Shown here in pieces: positions 38,477 to 48,656 of a stretch of 64,000 nt of DNA (its first letter is position 1; every line of letters begins with the position of its first letter). The DNA comes from Bacteroidaceae bacterium (GTDB lineage: Bacteria; Bacteroidota; Bacteroidia; Bacteroidales; Bacteroidaceae). Position numbers and translations under genes: made by a program. The notes beneath the pieces are model-generated. The model saw only the letters and a list, made by a program, of their open reading frames with translations. It was not told the origin of the DNA and ran no database searches. The DNA lies in NCBI GenBank assembly GCA_024697785.1, contig JAILEU010000037.1, positions 1 to 64,000 of the forward strand, in the 5' to 3' direction.

Positions 38477-39310
38477 TCAGATGACCGTAAGTGACTTTGT
38501 TTCAATCCAGCCCACGTTGCCATCCTCAAGGGCTATTTGTTTCCATGCTTGCATGGCATCATCAGTGATGGTGACTTTCCGCCCCTCGTGGAGCACGAAG
38601 AGCTCGGTGCCACTGGGGCTGGGGGTGCTTCGGACGACGACACTCGGATCCATGACGATGGCCTCAGTACGATTGTTGAGGCGGCGTTTCTGCCCGTAGC
38701 CGATGCCGTTGGAGCAGACCGTCAGAAACAGCAAGATGAGGGCAAGGATGAGGGAGGTCTTACGGAGACTGCGCTTCCGGCCGAACACAAAGAGCGCCAC
38801 GGCAAACAGGAAGAGCAGGAACGTGACAATGGCAACGCGTGCCCAGCCGTCAAGCGAAAGAAGGCTGGTGAGGGAGCGAAACCAGCGAACAAAGAAAATC
38901 TCTACCCTATCATTCACACGGTCTATAGTCTTGCTGCGGGCAAGGTCGAGGTTGAAGCGGACGTCCTTGTCCGATGGGTTGAGGCGCAAGGCACGCTCGT
39001 AGTTAAGAATGGCGCGCGACATGTCGTCAACTTTGTAGTAGGCATTGCCGAGGTTGTAGTAGAGTACAGCCGACTCGCCGTCGATGAGCAGACGCTCGTA
39101 GAGGTCAATGGCCGTTGCATATTCACCAGCCGAGTAGGCGCTGTCAGCCAAGGCTTTTGATACTTCGGCATGGGTGCTGTCGGAAGCAAAACTGAACGAC
39201 TGGGCATCAGCCGCTATCGTGTCGGCACTCGTTTGTGCTGGCAATGAGATGCTGACAAACAGCGCGACAAACAGGACGGTGAGAGACGGAAGGGATGCTA
39301 TTCTTTTCAT
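38477..39310 (-). CDS. batE: BatE-like TPR/SH3 protein of the aerotolerance operon
   Basis: TPR region, two TM helices, C-terminal SH3-like; position in bat operon. Confidence 0.88.
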   Translation of the reverse strand: MKRIASLPSLTVLFVALFVSISLPAQTSADTIAADAQSFSFASDSTHAEVSKALADSAYSAGEYATAIDLYERLLIDGESAVLYYNLGNAYYKVDDMSRAILNYERALRLNPSDKDVRFNLDLARSKTIDRVNDRVEIFFVRWFRSLTSLLSLDGWARVAIVTFLLFLFAVALFVFGRKRSLRKTSLILALILLFLTVCSNGIGYGQKRRLNNRTEAIVMDPSVVVRSTPSPSGTELFVLHEGRKVTITDDAMQAWKQIALEDGNVGWIETKSLTVI

Positions 39311-39331
39311 ATTACAGATGCTTTATGGGAT

Positions 39332-41194
39332 TTAACTTTTCAGACAGCCTTCCAGCTTGTCCATGAGATTGACGGTACGTTCGTAGATATCCTGCATCTT
39401 CACGCCTGAGATGGCGGGTGCATATCGGGCAAACTCGCAGTCGCTCAGAAGGGCTGTGAACTCCCCTACCGTGGTTTCGGGTGCGCCCTTGGCTGCCAGC
39501 TCGGTGGCGATGTTGTCCTTGGAGAGGCTGGCGACGGGGATGCCGAGTTTGTCGCTGGTATAGCCCCATAATGCCTTGAGCGTCTCGTCATAGAAGGCAG
39601 CCTCGTTACCGCCGGCCATGAGGGCCTTGGCAGCCTTCAGACGTTTGGAGGCCACCTTGTTAGCCTTCTTCGTCTTAACCTTGGCAACGTTGGCGTTTTC
39701 AATGGCCTTCTTACGCCAGACTAGGATGGTTGTTAGCAGAATCAGAACAGGGATGAGGTAGAACAACCAGTAGGACGTTGAACCGAAGAAACTGACGCCC
39801 CGCTGCTGCAGGTGCGCGTCCTTCAGATGGATGTAGCGGATGTCCTCGCCCAGCAGGCGCAGATCTTCCTTGTTCACATAGCCCGATGTGACGGCTGTCG
39901 TGGAGCCGTTGCCGCGGTTGACTTTCAGGGTGTAGGGGGATGTGGTGAGAGTTTTGTACTCCTTGGACTTGGTGTCGAAATAAGAGAACTGGAAGCCTGG
40001 AATCTGGTAGTCGCCAGCATGGCGTGGAATGGCAAGGTACTCGATGACCTTGTTGCCCGACAGACCGCCTGTCTTCAGCTTGAAATTGTTTTCTACTTTA
40101 GGGTCATAAACCTCAAAATCAGTCGGGAAAGCCAGCTCTGGCGTCTTCAACAGCTTCATGTTTCCTGTGCCGGAGATGACGAGGCGGACAGTTACGGCTT
40201 CGTTCTCTTTCAGCTCCTGCGTGCTGATGTCAGAGGAGATGCTGAAGTCCCCCACCCCGCCATAATAAGATGCCGGGCGCCCAGCTGGTAATGGACTGAC
40301 CTCGATGTTTAGCTTGGGAGTACGAAGTGTCTTTTCGACATTGGTGTAGGTGCTGCCGCCGTTGAAGAAGATGTCGAAGGGGTCAGCGGTGCGTACCTGC
40401 TGGCGGATGGTGGCCTCGTAAGTGACAGAGGGGATTTCGAGCGTGCCCGTTTGCTGGGGGAAGAGCACGAACTGACGCCACACAAGGGTTTTGTAGTTGC
40501 GCCCACGATAGTGTTCGAGCGTGAACTCCTTGTTTGTCGGCAAATCGACTTCCTGCATGTGGAATCCTTTCAGGTCGGGCATATTGCCATTCAGCTGCAC
40601 GAGGTTGAGGGTCGTATAAACCTTGTATGTCAGCAGGATGGCCTCTTGTTCAAAGACCTTGGTCTTGTTGGCGGATGTCACCAGGAAGAGATCACTCTCG
40701 CTGATCTGTCCGCTGCCGGATGACTGAGCACTACTACCCGACCCGCTGCCCGAACCCGTCGAACTGCCGGATGACGTGCCTCCACCCTGCCCTGCAGAAG
40801 GCTCATCTGGAGGAAGAACTTTTATTTTCACACTTTTGGATTCGAGCGTCTTGCCTCCAGCTGTGATGGTGGCAGGAGGTATGGTGTAGGTTCCTTCTTT
40901 ACGCCCACGCAACACGTATGTGTACGTGATGGACGAGCTTTTCTTGCCATTAATGATGGAGATTTGAGACGAGCGGCTCGGACCCATCAGGACGTCAAAG
41001 TCGCTGATGTTGCCTATACGGAAGTCCTTAACGGTTTGCGTGTTAATGGAATAAGCCAACTGAAACTGGTTGCCCTGCACCACGGTACTCGGGGCCTGAA
41101 CGGTGAAACTCAATTCGTCGGCATAGACCCGGCCTGATGTCAGCAGGATGAGGGCCAAGAGCACTATGTTGTTACATGTCGTTCTTCTTTTCAT
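39332..41194 (-). CDS. batD: BatD
   Basis: 'LSFTVQAPSTVVQGNQFQLAYSINTQTVKDFRI'; BatD-type protein upstream of BatE. Confidence 0.9.
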   Translation of the reverse strand: MKRRTTCNNIVLLALILLTSGRVYADELSFTVQAPSTVVQGNQFQLAYSINTQTVKDFRIGNISDFDVLMGPSRSSQISIINGKKSSSITYTYVLRGRKEGTYTIPPATITAGGKTLESKSVKIKVLPPDEPSAGQGGGTSSGSSTGSGSGSGSSAQSSGSGQISESDLFLVTSANKTKVFEQEAILLTYKVYTTLNLVQLNGNMPDLKGFHMQEVDLPTNKEFTLEHYRGRNYKTLVWRQFVLFPQQTGTLEIPSVTYEATIRQQVRTADPFDIFFNGGSTYTNVEKTLRTPKLNIEVSPLPAGRPASYYGGVGDFSISSDISTQELKENEAVTVRLVISGTGNMKLLKTPELAFPTDFEVYDPKVENNFKLKTGGLSGNKVIEYLAIPRHAGDYQIPGFQFSYFDTKSKEYKTLTTSPYTLKVNRGNGSTTAVTSGYVNKEDLRLLGEDIRYIHLKDAHLQQRGVSFFGSTSYWLFYLIPVLILLTTILVWRKKAIENANVAKVKTKKANKVASKRLKAAKALMAGGNEAAFYDETLKALWGYTSDKLGIPVASLSKDNIATELAAKGAPETTVGEFTALLSDCEFARYAPAISGVKMQDIYERTVNLMDKLEGCLKS

Positions 41195-41262
41195 TCTATC
41201 CTTATTCTATATAAGATTCACAAATGATTTTTTAGCTTGGGAGGATGGCATATAGAGGCAGA

Positions 41263-42036
41263 TTACCAATCCTTATCCAGCTTTCGGTTCTTCTGATTCT
41301 CAATTTTCTGTGCCTTTTCCTGAAGGTCTTTCTCGTCTTGCATCAGCGCCTGCAGAATCTGCTCGGCATTCTCTTTGGAGATGTCGCGCTCGTCCTCGTT
41401 CTGTTGCTGTTGTTGCTGTTGCTGATCCTGCTGCGGCTGCTGCTGGTCGTCCTGACTGTTTTGTTGCTGTTGCTGCTGATCCTGCTGGTTCTCGTTGTTG
41501 CCTGGCGGTACAGCGTTGTAAATGGCCTTGGCCTTGGCGAGGTTGAAACGGGTTTCATGGTCGGCAGGATTTGCCTTCAATGCTTCCTTGTAGGCGGCGA
41601 TGCAGTCGGCATACGTCTGTTTGACACCTTGGCTTTGGGTGTTCATCTCAAAAAGTCCGCGCAAATAGAGCGTGTTGCCGATGTTGTGGCTGATAGCAGC
41701 CTTAGCCATCGGGTCGTTCTCGTTGGCAGCCGAGGCGTTGTAGAGGTCGATGATTTCTTGGCAGACCTCACTGAACTGGGCGTTGGGAACGCTGTCGGTG
41801 ATCAGATGGCTGTAGAGCGTGTTAGCTAGGTCGTATTTGGCATCGGCGTAAGCAGGGCTCATGTCGGCAGCCTTGCGGAATTTTATTTCAGCACCGTTCC
41901 AGTGGTTGTGGGCATACGATCGATTGCCGCTGCGGACATAGCTGCGGTCCGTGCGACGCTGTGCCTGAGCAGGCTCGGCAAGCATACAAAGGAGTAAGCC
42001 TACAAGAATATATGACAAGGTGTTATGCTTTCTCAT
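41263..42036 (-). CDS. batC: BatC-like TPR protein with polyglutamine tract
   Basis: TPRs, 'NHWNGAEIKFRKAADMSPAYADAKYDLANTLY', Q-rich C-terminus; next to batB. Confidence 0.88.
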   Translation of the reverse strand: MRKHNTLSYILVGLLLCMLAEPAQAQRRTDRSYVRSGNRSYAHNHWNGAEIKFRKAADMSPAYADAKYDLANTLYSHLITDSVPNAQFSEVCQEIIDLYNASAANENDPMAKAAISHNIGNTLYLRGLFEMNTQSQGVKQTYADCIAAYKEALKANPADHETRFNLAKAKAIYNAVPPGNNENQQDQQQQQQNSQDDQQQPQQDQQQQQQQQNEDERDISKENAEQILQALMQDEKDLQEKAQKIENQKNRKLDKDW

Positions 42037-43054
42037 CTCGAAACAGTTTAATGTTTTTGAACAAGGGGTTTTTCTTCAGCAGAATCAGCATTTCCATCGC
42101 CAGCAGCACGAGAGCAATCCAAGCCAGCACCTGGAACTGTTCATCGAAGTCGGAATAGACAGTTGTCTCCAAGTCGGCTTTCGCCAGCTTGTCTATCTCC
42201 TTCTGCAGCAGCTTCTGGGCGGCGTTGGTGTTATCGACGCGGATGTATGCCCCTCCGCCGGCCTTGGCAATCTCCTGGCACATTTGTTCGTTCAGGCGGG
42301 TGACGATGACGTTGCCCTCCTTGTCCTTGCGGTACTCGTTGGCTTTGTCACCGGGAATGGGTGCACCTTCAGGTGAGCCAACGCCCAGCACATACACCAT
42401 CATGCCCTTCTCGGCAGCGGCTTTAGCGGCCTCTTCTGCCCCACCCTCGTGGTTCTCACCATCGGTGATGATGATGATGGCGCGTCCCACATCCTCGCGG
42501 GGGGTGAAGCTGCGCGTTGCCATGTTGATGGCTGCTCGGATGTCGGTGCCCTGCGTCGTGATGAGGTTAGGTTCGATGGTCTCAAGGAACATTTTTGCAG
42601 AGATGAAGTCGCTGGTGATGGGCAGTTGAATGAATGCCTCGCCTGCAAAGACGATAAGGCCGATTTTGTCGTCCTGCATTTCATCGACAAGCTTGGCAAT
42701 AATCTTCTTCGACTTCTCGAGCCGGCTGGGAGCGACGTCTTGTGCCAGCATGGAGTTTGAGATGTCGAGCGCTATCACCGTCTCGATGCCCTGACGCTTG
42801 ATGGTCTCCATCTTTGTTCCGAACTGGGGACGAGCTGCGACAAGTATCAAGAAGAACAACGCGGCAAACGTAAGCCAAAACTTCAGTTTGTAGCGCAACG
42901 ACGACACCTCGGGCATCATATTCTTCAGCAAATCGGGGTCGCCATACGTTTTCAGATTGCGCTTCCGACGCAGATTCGAGCCGATGAAAAGAGCTATCAG
43001 CACGGGCAGCACTATCAGTAGAAAGAGGTATGTAGGATTTTCGAATCTAAACAT
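42023..43054 (-). CDS. batB: BatB VWA-domain protein
   Basis: 'TVIALDISNSMLAQDVAPSRLEKSK' MIDAS; N-terminal TM pair. Confidence 0.92.
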   Translation of the reverse strand: MFRFENPTYLFLLIVLPVLIALFIGSNLRRKRNLKTYGDPDLLKNMMPEVSSLRYKLKFWLTFAALFFLILVAARPQFGTKMETIKRQGIETVIALDISNSMLAQDVAPSRLEKSKKIIAKLVDEMQDDKIGLIVFAGEAFIQLPITSDFISAKMFLETIEPNLITTQGTDIRAAINMATRSFTPREDVGRAIIIITDGENHEGGAEEAAKAAAEKGMMVYVLGVGSPEGAPIPGDKANEYRKDKEGNVIVTRLNEQMCQEIAKAGGGAYIRVDNTNAAQKLLQKEIDKLAKADLETTVYSDFDEQFQVLAWIALVLLAMEMLILLKKNPLFKNIKLFRDEKA

Positions 43055-43091
43055 GGTGGGATATCATTGCACAGATGAACAATTCATGGGG

Positions 43092-44093
43092 TTAGGGAAT
43101 ACGACGCAGAATGGTCAGACGAAGTAGCAACTCAAGCAAGATGCAGAGTGCGGCGGCCAGGGCAAAGGGCACGAACTCTTCGTTCTTTCGACTGAAGTCC
43201 TTTACGTTGAGCTTGGCCTTCTCGAGCTTATCAATTTCCTCATAGACCTCTTTCAGTTTGCTGTTGCTGGTGGCACGGTAGTATTGCCCGTCAGCTGTCT
43301 GGGCAATCTGCTGCAGCGTGTTTTCGTCGATTTCAACGGGCACATTCTGATAGATGGTAGTGCCGGCATAGGTTTGGAAGGGATACGGAGCTGTGCCGTT
43401 TGTGCCCACGCCGATGGTATAGACGCGGATGCCGAAGGTCTTGGCAATCTCAGCAGCCGTCAGCGGCGAGATGACGCCTCGGTTGTTCGAGCCATCCGTC
43501 AAGAGGATGATGACCTTCGACTTGGCCTTACTGTCCTTCAGACGGGTGACAGCATTAGCGATGCCGTCGCCGATGGCGGTGCCGTCCATGATGGTACCCT
43601 TCTGCACCATGTCGCACGACACATTGTTGAAGATGTTCAGCAGAACAGCATGGTCCGTCGTCAGGGGCGACTGTGTGAAGCTCTGTCCAGCAAAGATGGT
43701 GAGGCCGATGTTGTCGTTGGGACGCCCGTTGATGAAGTCTGCAGCCACCTGCTTAGCAGCTTCCAGACGGTTGGGCTTAAGGTCTTCGGCAAGCATACTG
43801 GTGGAGATATCGACAGCCATCATGATGTCGATGCCTTCGACTTCGCTGCGCTGCCAACTGTGGGTAGACTGCGGTCGGGCAAGGACAACGATGAGCAGGA
43901 CAAGCCCGGCCACACGCAACACAAACGGCAGATGTCTTAGCCACGTGAGGGGGCTTGGGGGCAGCGAGGCGTACATGGATGTTGTGGAGACCTGCATGTC
44001 AGGCTCGCTGCGGTCGTTGCGAAGCAGGTACCAGACGATGTAGCCGACAACGGGGAGAATCAGAAGGAAGTATCCTGGATTTGCAAATGTCAT
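43092..44093 (-). CDS. batA: BatA VWA-domain protein
   Basis: 'IMMAVDISTSMLAEDLKPNRLEAAK' MIDAS; 'MTFANPGYFLLILP' start. Confidence 0.92.
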   Translation of the reverse strand: MTFANPGYFLLILPVVGYIVWYLLRNDRSEPDMQVSTTSMYASLPPSPLTWLRHLPFVLRVAGLVLLIVVLARPQSTHSWQRSEVEGIDIMMAVDISTSMLAEDLKPNRLEAAKQVAADFINGRPNDNIGLTIFAGQSFTQSPLTTDHAVLLNIFNNVSCDMVQKGTIMDGTAIGDGIANAVTRLKDSKAKSKVIILLTDGSNNRGVISPLTAAEIAKTFGIRVYTIGVGTNGTAPYPFQTYAGTTIYQNVPVEIDENTLQQIAQTADGQYYRATSNSKLKEVYEEIDKLEKAKLNVKDFSRKNEEFVPFALAAALCILLELLLRLTILRRIP

Positions 44094-44107
44094 TTCTTTT
44101 TCCTCCT

Positions 44108-45289
44108 TTATATAAACAGATAGATAAAGTTGGCCAGCACCCAGGCGGCAATGAGCAGGGCGGCAAGGCCAATGACAATGATGCCCACCAGCAGCCAACG
44201 CTTCTGCGTTAGCGACATGCCCTTTACAACCTCGACGTACTCTATCACCTGCTCCTGGCCTTCAACCTCCTCGGGCTTTGTCTGGTCAACAAAGTCGGTG
44301 ACAACACCATAGTGGTGCATCTTCTCATTCTCGAAAGGCTGGAACTTGGCAAACTTGACGAAGTCGGAAGTGGAGAGCAAGTTCTGCATCTCGTCATACT
44401 GCTCGGGGGTGACAATGTCTTTCATCTTTTCCAGCACCTCGGCTGAGGTCATCTCGGTGGCATTGATGCCAAAACGGTTCTGAATATAGACACGCAGTGC
44501 ATCGGTGAGGTCGGTGTAGTAGGCCTTCGCATCCTCTTTAGCCCAACCTTTGTTCTCGTTTATCTCGCCGAGCGACATGCTGGCCTGCACATGGGCAGGA
44601 ATCTTGGGCTCTAGCGTCACACGCCTGAGGATAGGTTGATTCTTGAGATAGTGCTGCAAGAGATAGATGAACAGGAAGACCAGCACGGCAACACCCAACA
44701 GAGTGAACAGCAGCGGCTTTACCTCGCGGAACAGCAGCGGCGCCTTTCGGATGTCCTTGATGCCGCAGATGGTGTAGAGGTACTCTTCGGTGATGGTATT
44801 GTTCTCGGGCAGGACATCGTCAACCATCCACACCTTCAGGGCCAGCGCATTCGAGCAGTAGGTCATGCTGTCGGCCACTACTTCGAAGCTGTTGATGTGG
44901 TAGAGACCAGGGTTGAAGGAAGTGATGGTGATGTCCTGATGAAGGGTCATACGACTGCCGTCGTTCAGATAGATGGTGTCGATGGGCGTTGTGCTGACAA
45001 CCTCGATGTCTGCCGAAAGGGAGTCGCGGATCTGAGGCATCAGGGCCTCTTCCAGCACAAACGAAATGCTGTCGTTCACGTCAGGCATCTGAACAGCCTG
45101 TCCTTTGCCGCAGGTGACATTCAAGTGGATGCACGTCTGTTCGCCGATAAGCAGATTCAGGCTGTCGATGGTGGCTTCAACCTTGATAGCTGTCTGTCCC
45201 CACGAAGGGCTGAGTCCGAACAAGCCCGACAACAGAAGGGCCAGGACCGGCATTCTCTTATGATGAAGCAAGAACTTCATACGGCTCAT
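44108..45289 (-). CDS. bat-operon membrane protein of unknown function
   Basis: Signal peptide, beta-rich region, TM helices; located between DUF58 gene and batA. Confidence 0.75.
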   Translation of the reverse strand: MSRMKFLLHHKRMPVLALLLSGLFGLSPSWGQTAIKVEATIDSLNLLIGEQTCIHLNVTCGKGQAVQMPDVNDSISFVLEEALMPQIRDSLSADIEVVSTTPIDTIYLNDGSRMTLHQDITITSFNPGLYHINSFEVVADSMTYCSNALALKVWMVDDVLPENNTITEEYLYTICGIKDIRKAPLLFREVKPLLFTLLGVAVLVFLFIYLLQHYLKNQPILRRVTLEPKIPAHVQASMSLGEINENKGWAKEDAKAYYTDLTDALRVYIQNRFGINATEMTSAEVLEKMKDIVTPEQYDEMQNLLSTSDFVKFAKFQPFENEKMHHYGVVTDFVDQTKPEEVEGQEQVIEYVEVVKGMSLTQKRWLLVGIIVIGLAALLIAAWVLANFIYLFI

Positions 45290-45329
45290 TTCATATCTTT
45301 TGTAATTCGTTCTTATTCCTTTTTATCAA

Positions 45330-46220
45330 TCACACGCCTCTTTTGGCAAACAGCGCCAGAAGGGCTTTCACATAGTCTTCGTCCGTACGTACAGACACGC
45401 TGTCCACGTTGCACTTCAACAGCGTGTCGGTGAGTTTTTGCTGGCGATCAACCCACCAAGCATGGTGCGAATTACGCACGCGGGCAGACGATGTGTCGAT
45501 GTACTGTGTGGCACTTGTCTCAGCATCGCGTACCTTCATCAGTCCGACATTGGGTAACTCCTCCACCCGACGGTCGTACACCTGAATGGCTACCACATCG
45601 TGTTTGCGGTTGGCAATCGTCAGGGCATCCTTGAGGTCGTGACTATCGATGAAATCGCTCATCAGGAAGCACGTGCAACGTTTCTTGATAGCATTGGTAA
45701 GGTATTGGAGGGGGACGTTGATGTCCGTCAGGCGGCTTTCGGCATGGAAGTCGAGCAGCTCACGAATGATGTAGAGGATGTGCTTGCGGCCCTTCTGAGG
45801 CGGAATGAAGCGCTCCACCTTGTCCGTAAAGAAGATGACACCGATTTTATCGTTGTTCTGGATAGCCGAGAAGGCAAGCGTTGCAGCAATCTCGGCAACC
45901 ATGTCCTTTTTATACTGGACAGCCGTGCCGAAGTCGAGGCTTTGCGACATGTCAACCAACAGCATGACGGTGAGTTCGCGTTCCTCTTCATAGACTTTCA
46001 CGTATGGATGGTTGAAGCGGGCCGTGACGTTCCAGTCGATGTCACGTACATCGTCGCCGTACTGATACTCACGCACTTCAGAGAAGGCCATACCACGCCC
46101 CTTGAAAGCCGTGTGGTACTGTCCGGCAAACAGGTTGTTGGACAGTCCGCGCGCCTTTATCTCTATCTTGCGTACTTTTTCTATCAGTTCGTTTGCATCC
46201 ATGTCATCAGGGCACTTCAA
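45330..46220 (-). CDS. DUF58 domain protein
   Basis: 'GRGMAFSEVREYQYGDDVRDIDWNVTARFNHPYVKVYEEERELTVMLLVDMSQS'. Confidence 0.93.
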   Translation of the reverse strand: MKCPDDMDANELIEKVRKIEIKARGLSNNLFAGQYHTAFKGRGMAFSEVREYQYGDDVRDIDWNVTARFNHPYVKVYEEERELTVMLLVDMSQSLDFGTAVQYKKDMVAEIAATLAFSAIQNNDKIGVIFFTDKVERFIPPQKGRKHILYIIRELLDFHAESRLTDINVPLQYLTNAIKKRCTCFLMSDFIDSHDLKDALTIANRKHDVVAIQVYDRRVEELPNVGLMKVRDAETSATQYIDTSSARVRNSHHAWWVDRQQKLTDTLLKCNVDSVSVRTDEDYVKALLALFAKRGV

Positions 46221-47202
46221 CCTTGTTCAGAATCTTGCTGACGATTTCCTCGGCAGCGATGTTGCTGGCTTCGGCTTCGTAGGTGAGCCCGATGCGGTGG
46301 CGCAGCACGTCGTGGGCAACGGCACGTACGTCCTCGGGAACGACATATCCGCGACGCTTGATGAAGGCGTAGGCACGGGCGGCAAGGGCGAGGTTGATGG
46401 AGGCACGGGGCGAGCCGCCGAAGGATATCATGTTCTTCAGTTCCTTCAGGTCGTACTTGTCGGGATAGCGTGTGGCAAACACGATGTCGGCAATGTACTG
46501 CTCAATCTTTTCGTCGATATAGACTTCGCGGACAATGTTGCGGGCGGCAAGAATCTCATCGGCCTTCATAATGGGCTTAACGGTCATCTTCTCGCCGCTG
46601 ATATTCTGACGGATAATCTTCTTCTCCTCGTCGAGCTTCGGATAGTCGATGACAACTTTCATCATGAAACGGTCCACCTGAGCTTCGGGAAGCGGATAGG
46701 TACCCTCCTGCTCGATGGGGTTCTGCGTAGCCATCACCAGGAAGGGCTCGGGCAGCTTGTAGGTCTCCTTGCCGATGGTCACCTGACGCTCCTGCATGGC
46801 TTCGAGCAATGCGCTCTGCACCTTGGCGGGGGCTCGGTTGATTTCATCAGCCAGCACGAAGTTGGCAAACACGGGACCTTTGTTGGGAAGGAACGTCTCG
46901 TCCTTTTGGCTATAGATCATAGTGCCGGTGACATCGGCAGGTAACAGGTCAGGAGTAAACTGGATGCGGCTGTACTTGGCATCGATAAGGGATGAAAGCG
47001 TCTTGATGGCAAGCGTCTTGGCCAAGCCGGGAACACCTTCGAGCAGGACGTGTCCATCGGAAAGCAGACCGATGAGAAGCGATTCCACGAGGTGTTTCTG
47101 ACCGACGATTACCTGGTCCATGCCCGCCATCAGGTTGGTGACAAAAGCACTCTGTCTTTCAATTTTTTCGTTCAGTTCACGAATGTCAATGGTAGTGGTC
47201 AT
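46207..47202 (-). CDS. MoxR-family AAA+ ATPase
   Basis: 'LLEGVPGLAKTLAIKTLS', 'NFVLADEINRAPAKVQSALLEAMQERQVTI'. Confidence 0.95.
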   Translation of the reverse strand: MTTTIDIRELNEKIERQSAFVTNLMAGMDQVIVGQKHLVESLLIGLLSDGHVLLEGVPGLAKTLAIKTLSSLIDAKYSRIQFTPDLLPADVTGTMIYSQKDETFLPNKGPVFANFVLADEINRAPAKVQSALLEAMQERQVTIGKETYKLPEPFLVMATQNPIEQEGTYPLPEAQVDRFMMKVVIDYPKLDEEKKIIRQNISGEKMTVKPIMKADEILAARNIVREVYIDEKIEQYIADIVFATRYPDKYDLKELKNMISFGGSPRASINLALAARAYAFIKRRGYVVPEDVRAVAHDVLRHRIGLTYEAEASNIAAEEIVSKILNKVEVP

Positions 47203-47239
47203 ATTTTTTTTTATTGTATGGGTTTATGCTATGATTTTT

Positions 47240-48646
47240 TTATTTGGCTTTCAGTTCAGGGATGGCGATGCTCTTACCCACTTGTACGCTGTTGGGGTTC
47301 TTCAGGCCATTATGTTTGACGATGTAGGGCCAGAGGCGTTTGTCGTTGTAGTATTTGCGTGCCAGCTGGACAATGGTTTCGCCCTCCTGCACGGTATGCG
47401 TCGCTTTCGTGCCGAGGATAACGTAGCCCGTAGTGTCAGCCATCGTGATGTCTTTGAGGCTCTTTTCGCCTGAACGGGCTGGCTGGACAGTTGTTTTCTG
47501 CTGTGCAGGCTTAGCTTCCGCTGACTTAGCTTCGGCAGGCTCAGCCCCGGCTGGCTTCACTTCCAACGTCTTTGCCTCTTCAGGGACGGCTTGGGTGGTC
47601 TTGACTTCGAGCGTCTTTCCCTCCTCTGAAGATATTTGTGTACTATCATGAACGATGCTTGCCGTAGTAGAGCATGCCGCGGGGGTTGGTTTGGGCGAAT
47701 CCGTCTTTATGACGATATTAGGCTTTTTGTCGCTGAAATCGACGTGTTCGACCTTAATGCTGTTCTCTTTCTCTCCTGCTGCATGAGCATATGTAGGCTT
47801 TTCAAACCCCTTTCCAAAGGTGATGTAGATATAGAGACAGACTGAAACGAGGAGTAACAAGACGATGGGCAGCCAGTAATGCCACGAACGGCGCGGTCTT
47901 CTCGTCCTCTTTACGTTGTCTGGCTCTCGCTTCAAGGCCTCTGGTTCAGGAGTGCCGGTTTCCTTCCTTACTGGCTCATCCTCAGGTACAAGAATCGGTT
48001 CTGGCTCTATGGCTATCTCGGTCTCTGGCTCTGTCGTTGCCTCTGGCCGGGCAGCTTCCCCTGAATCCGCTTTTGTCCCGGCTGATTCCACAGGCTCGGG
48101 TTCTGTCATTGTTTCTACATCAGCCGCAGCTTCGTATACTGAAGGCGTTTCTGACTCCGATTCTGTCCCTGCCGGCATTTCCAGCGCAGTCGTCTCTTCC
48201 TGTACTTCCGGCTTTTCTTCTGCAGCAGAAGAGAACGTCTCATTCACTTCATCAGCATGCAGCAGAGCACCCGCGTCCAAACCGGCATCTTCCACTCTGT
48301 CAGTTTCTTCCTGGGTGGAGTAACCGTCGTTTAGCTCCGTTGTTTCGAACTGGGCAAAGGGCTTGTTAATGCGTTCCTTCAGCGCTGTTTCGGGCAGGAA
48401 CGTCACTTTGCGGTAGCCCTTGATGACGATGCGCTCACCGGTGTTGACATCGACGCTCTCCCTGCCCATGACGGCTGAGAGCTTAAATGTCCCCCACCCC
48501 TTCACTTTAACAATGTCATCCTGTGCAAGGCCGTCGGCAAGCACATCGAAGAAGGCGCGGACGAAGCCCTCGGCTTGCGATGCCGTGAGGCTGCTCTTCT
48601 CAGCAAGCTCTTCCGCGAGGTTCAGTACAGATAATTTCTTCTCCAT
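47240..48646 (-). CDS. HU/IHF-domain - transmembrane - LysM fusion protein
   Basis: N-terminal HU-like fold ('VKGWGTFKLSAVMGRESVDVNTGERIVIKGYRKVTFLPETALKERIN'), acidic linker, 'RTRRPRRSWHYWLPIVLLLLVSVCLYIYITFG' TM, C-terminal LysM ('THTVQEGETIVQLARKYYNDKRLWPYIVKHNGLKNPNSVQVGKSIAIP'). Confidence 0.9.
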   Translation of the reverse strand: MEKKLSVLNLAEELAEKSSLTASQAEGFVRAFFDVLADGLAQDDIVKVKGWGTFKLSAVMGRESVDVNTGERIVIKGYRKVTFLPETALKERINKPFAQFETTELNDGYSTQEETDRVEDAGLDAGALLHADEVNETFSSAAEEKPEVQEETTALEMPAGTESESETPSVYEAAADVETMTEPEPVESAGTKADSGEAARPEATTEPETEIAIEPEPILVPEDEPVRKETGTPEPEALKREPDNVKRTRRPRRSWHYWLPIVLLLLVSVCLYIYITFGKGFEKPTYAHAAGEKENSIKVEHVDFSDKKPNIVIKTDSPKPTPAACSTTASIVHDSTQISSEEGKTLEVKTTQAVPEEAKTLEVKPAGAEPAEAKSAEAKPAQQKTTVQPARSGEKSLKDITMADTTGYVILGTKATHTVQEGETIVQLARKYYNDKRLWPYIVKHNGLKNPNSVQVGKSIAIPELKAK

Positions 48647-48656
48647 GTCGTTTCAC

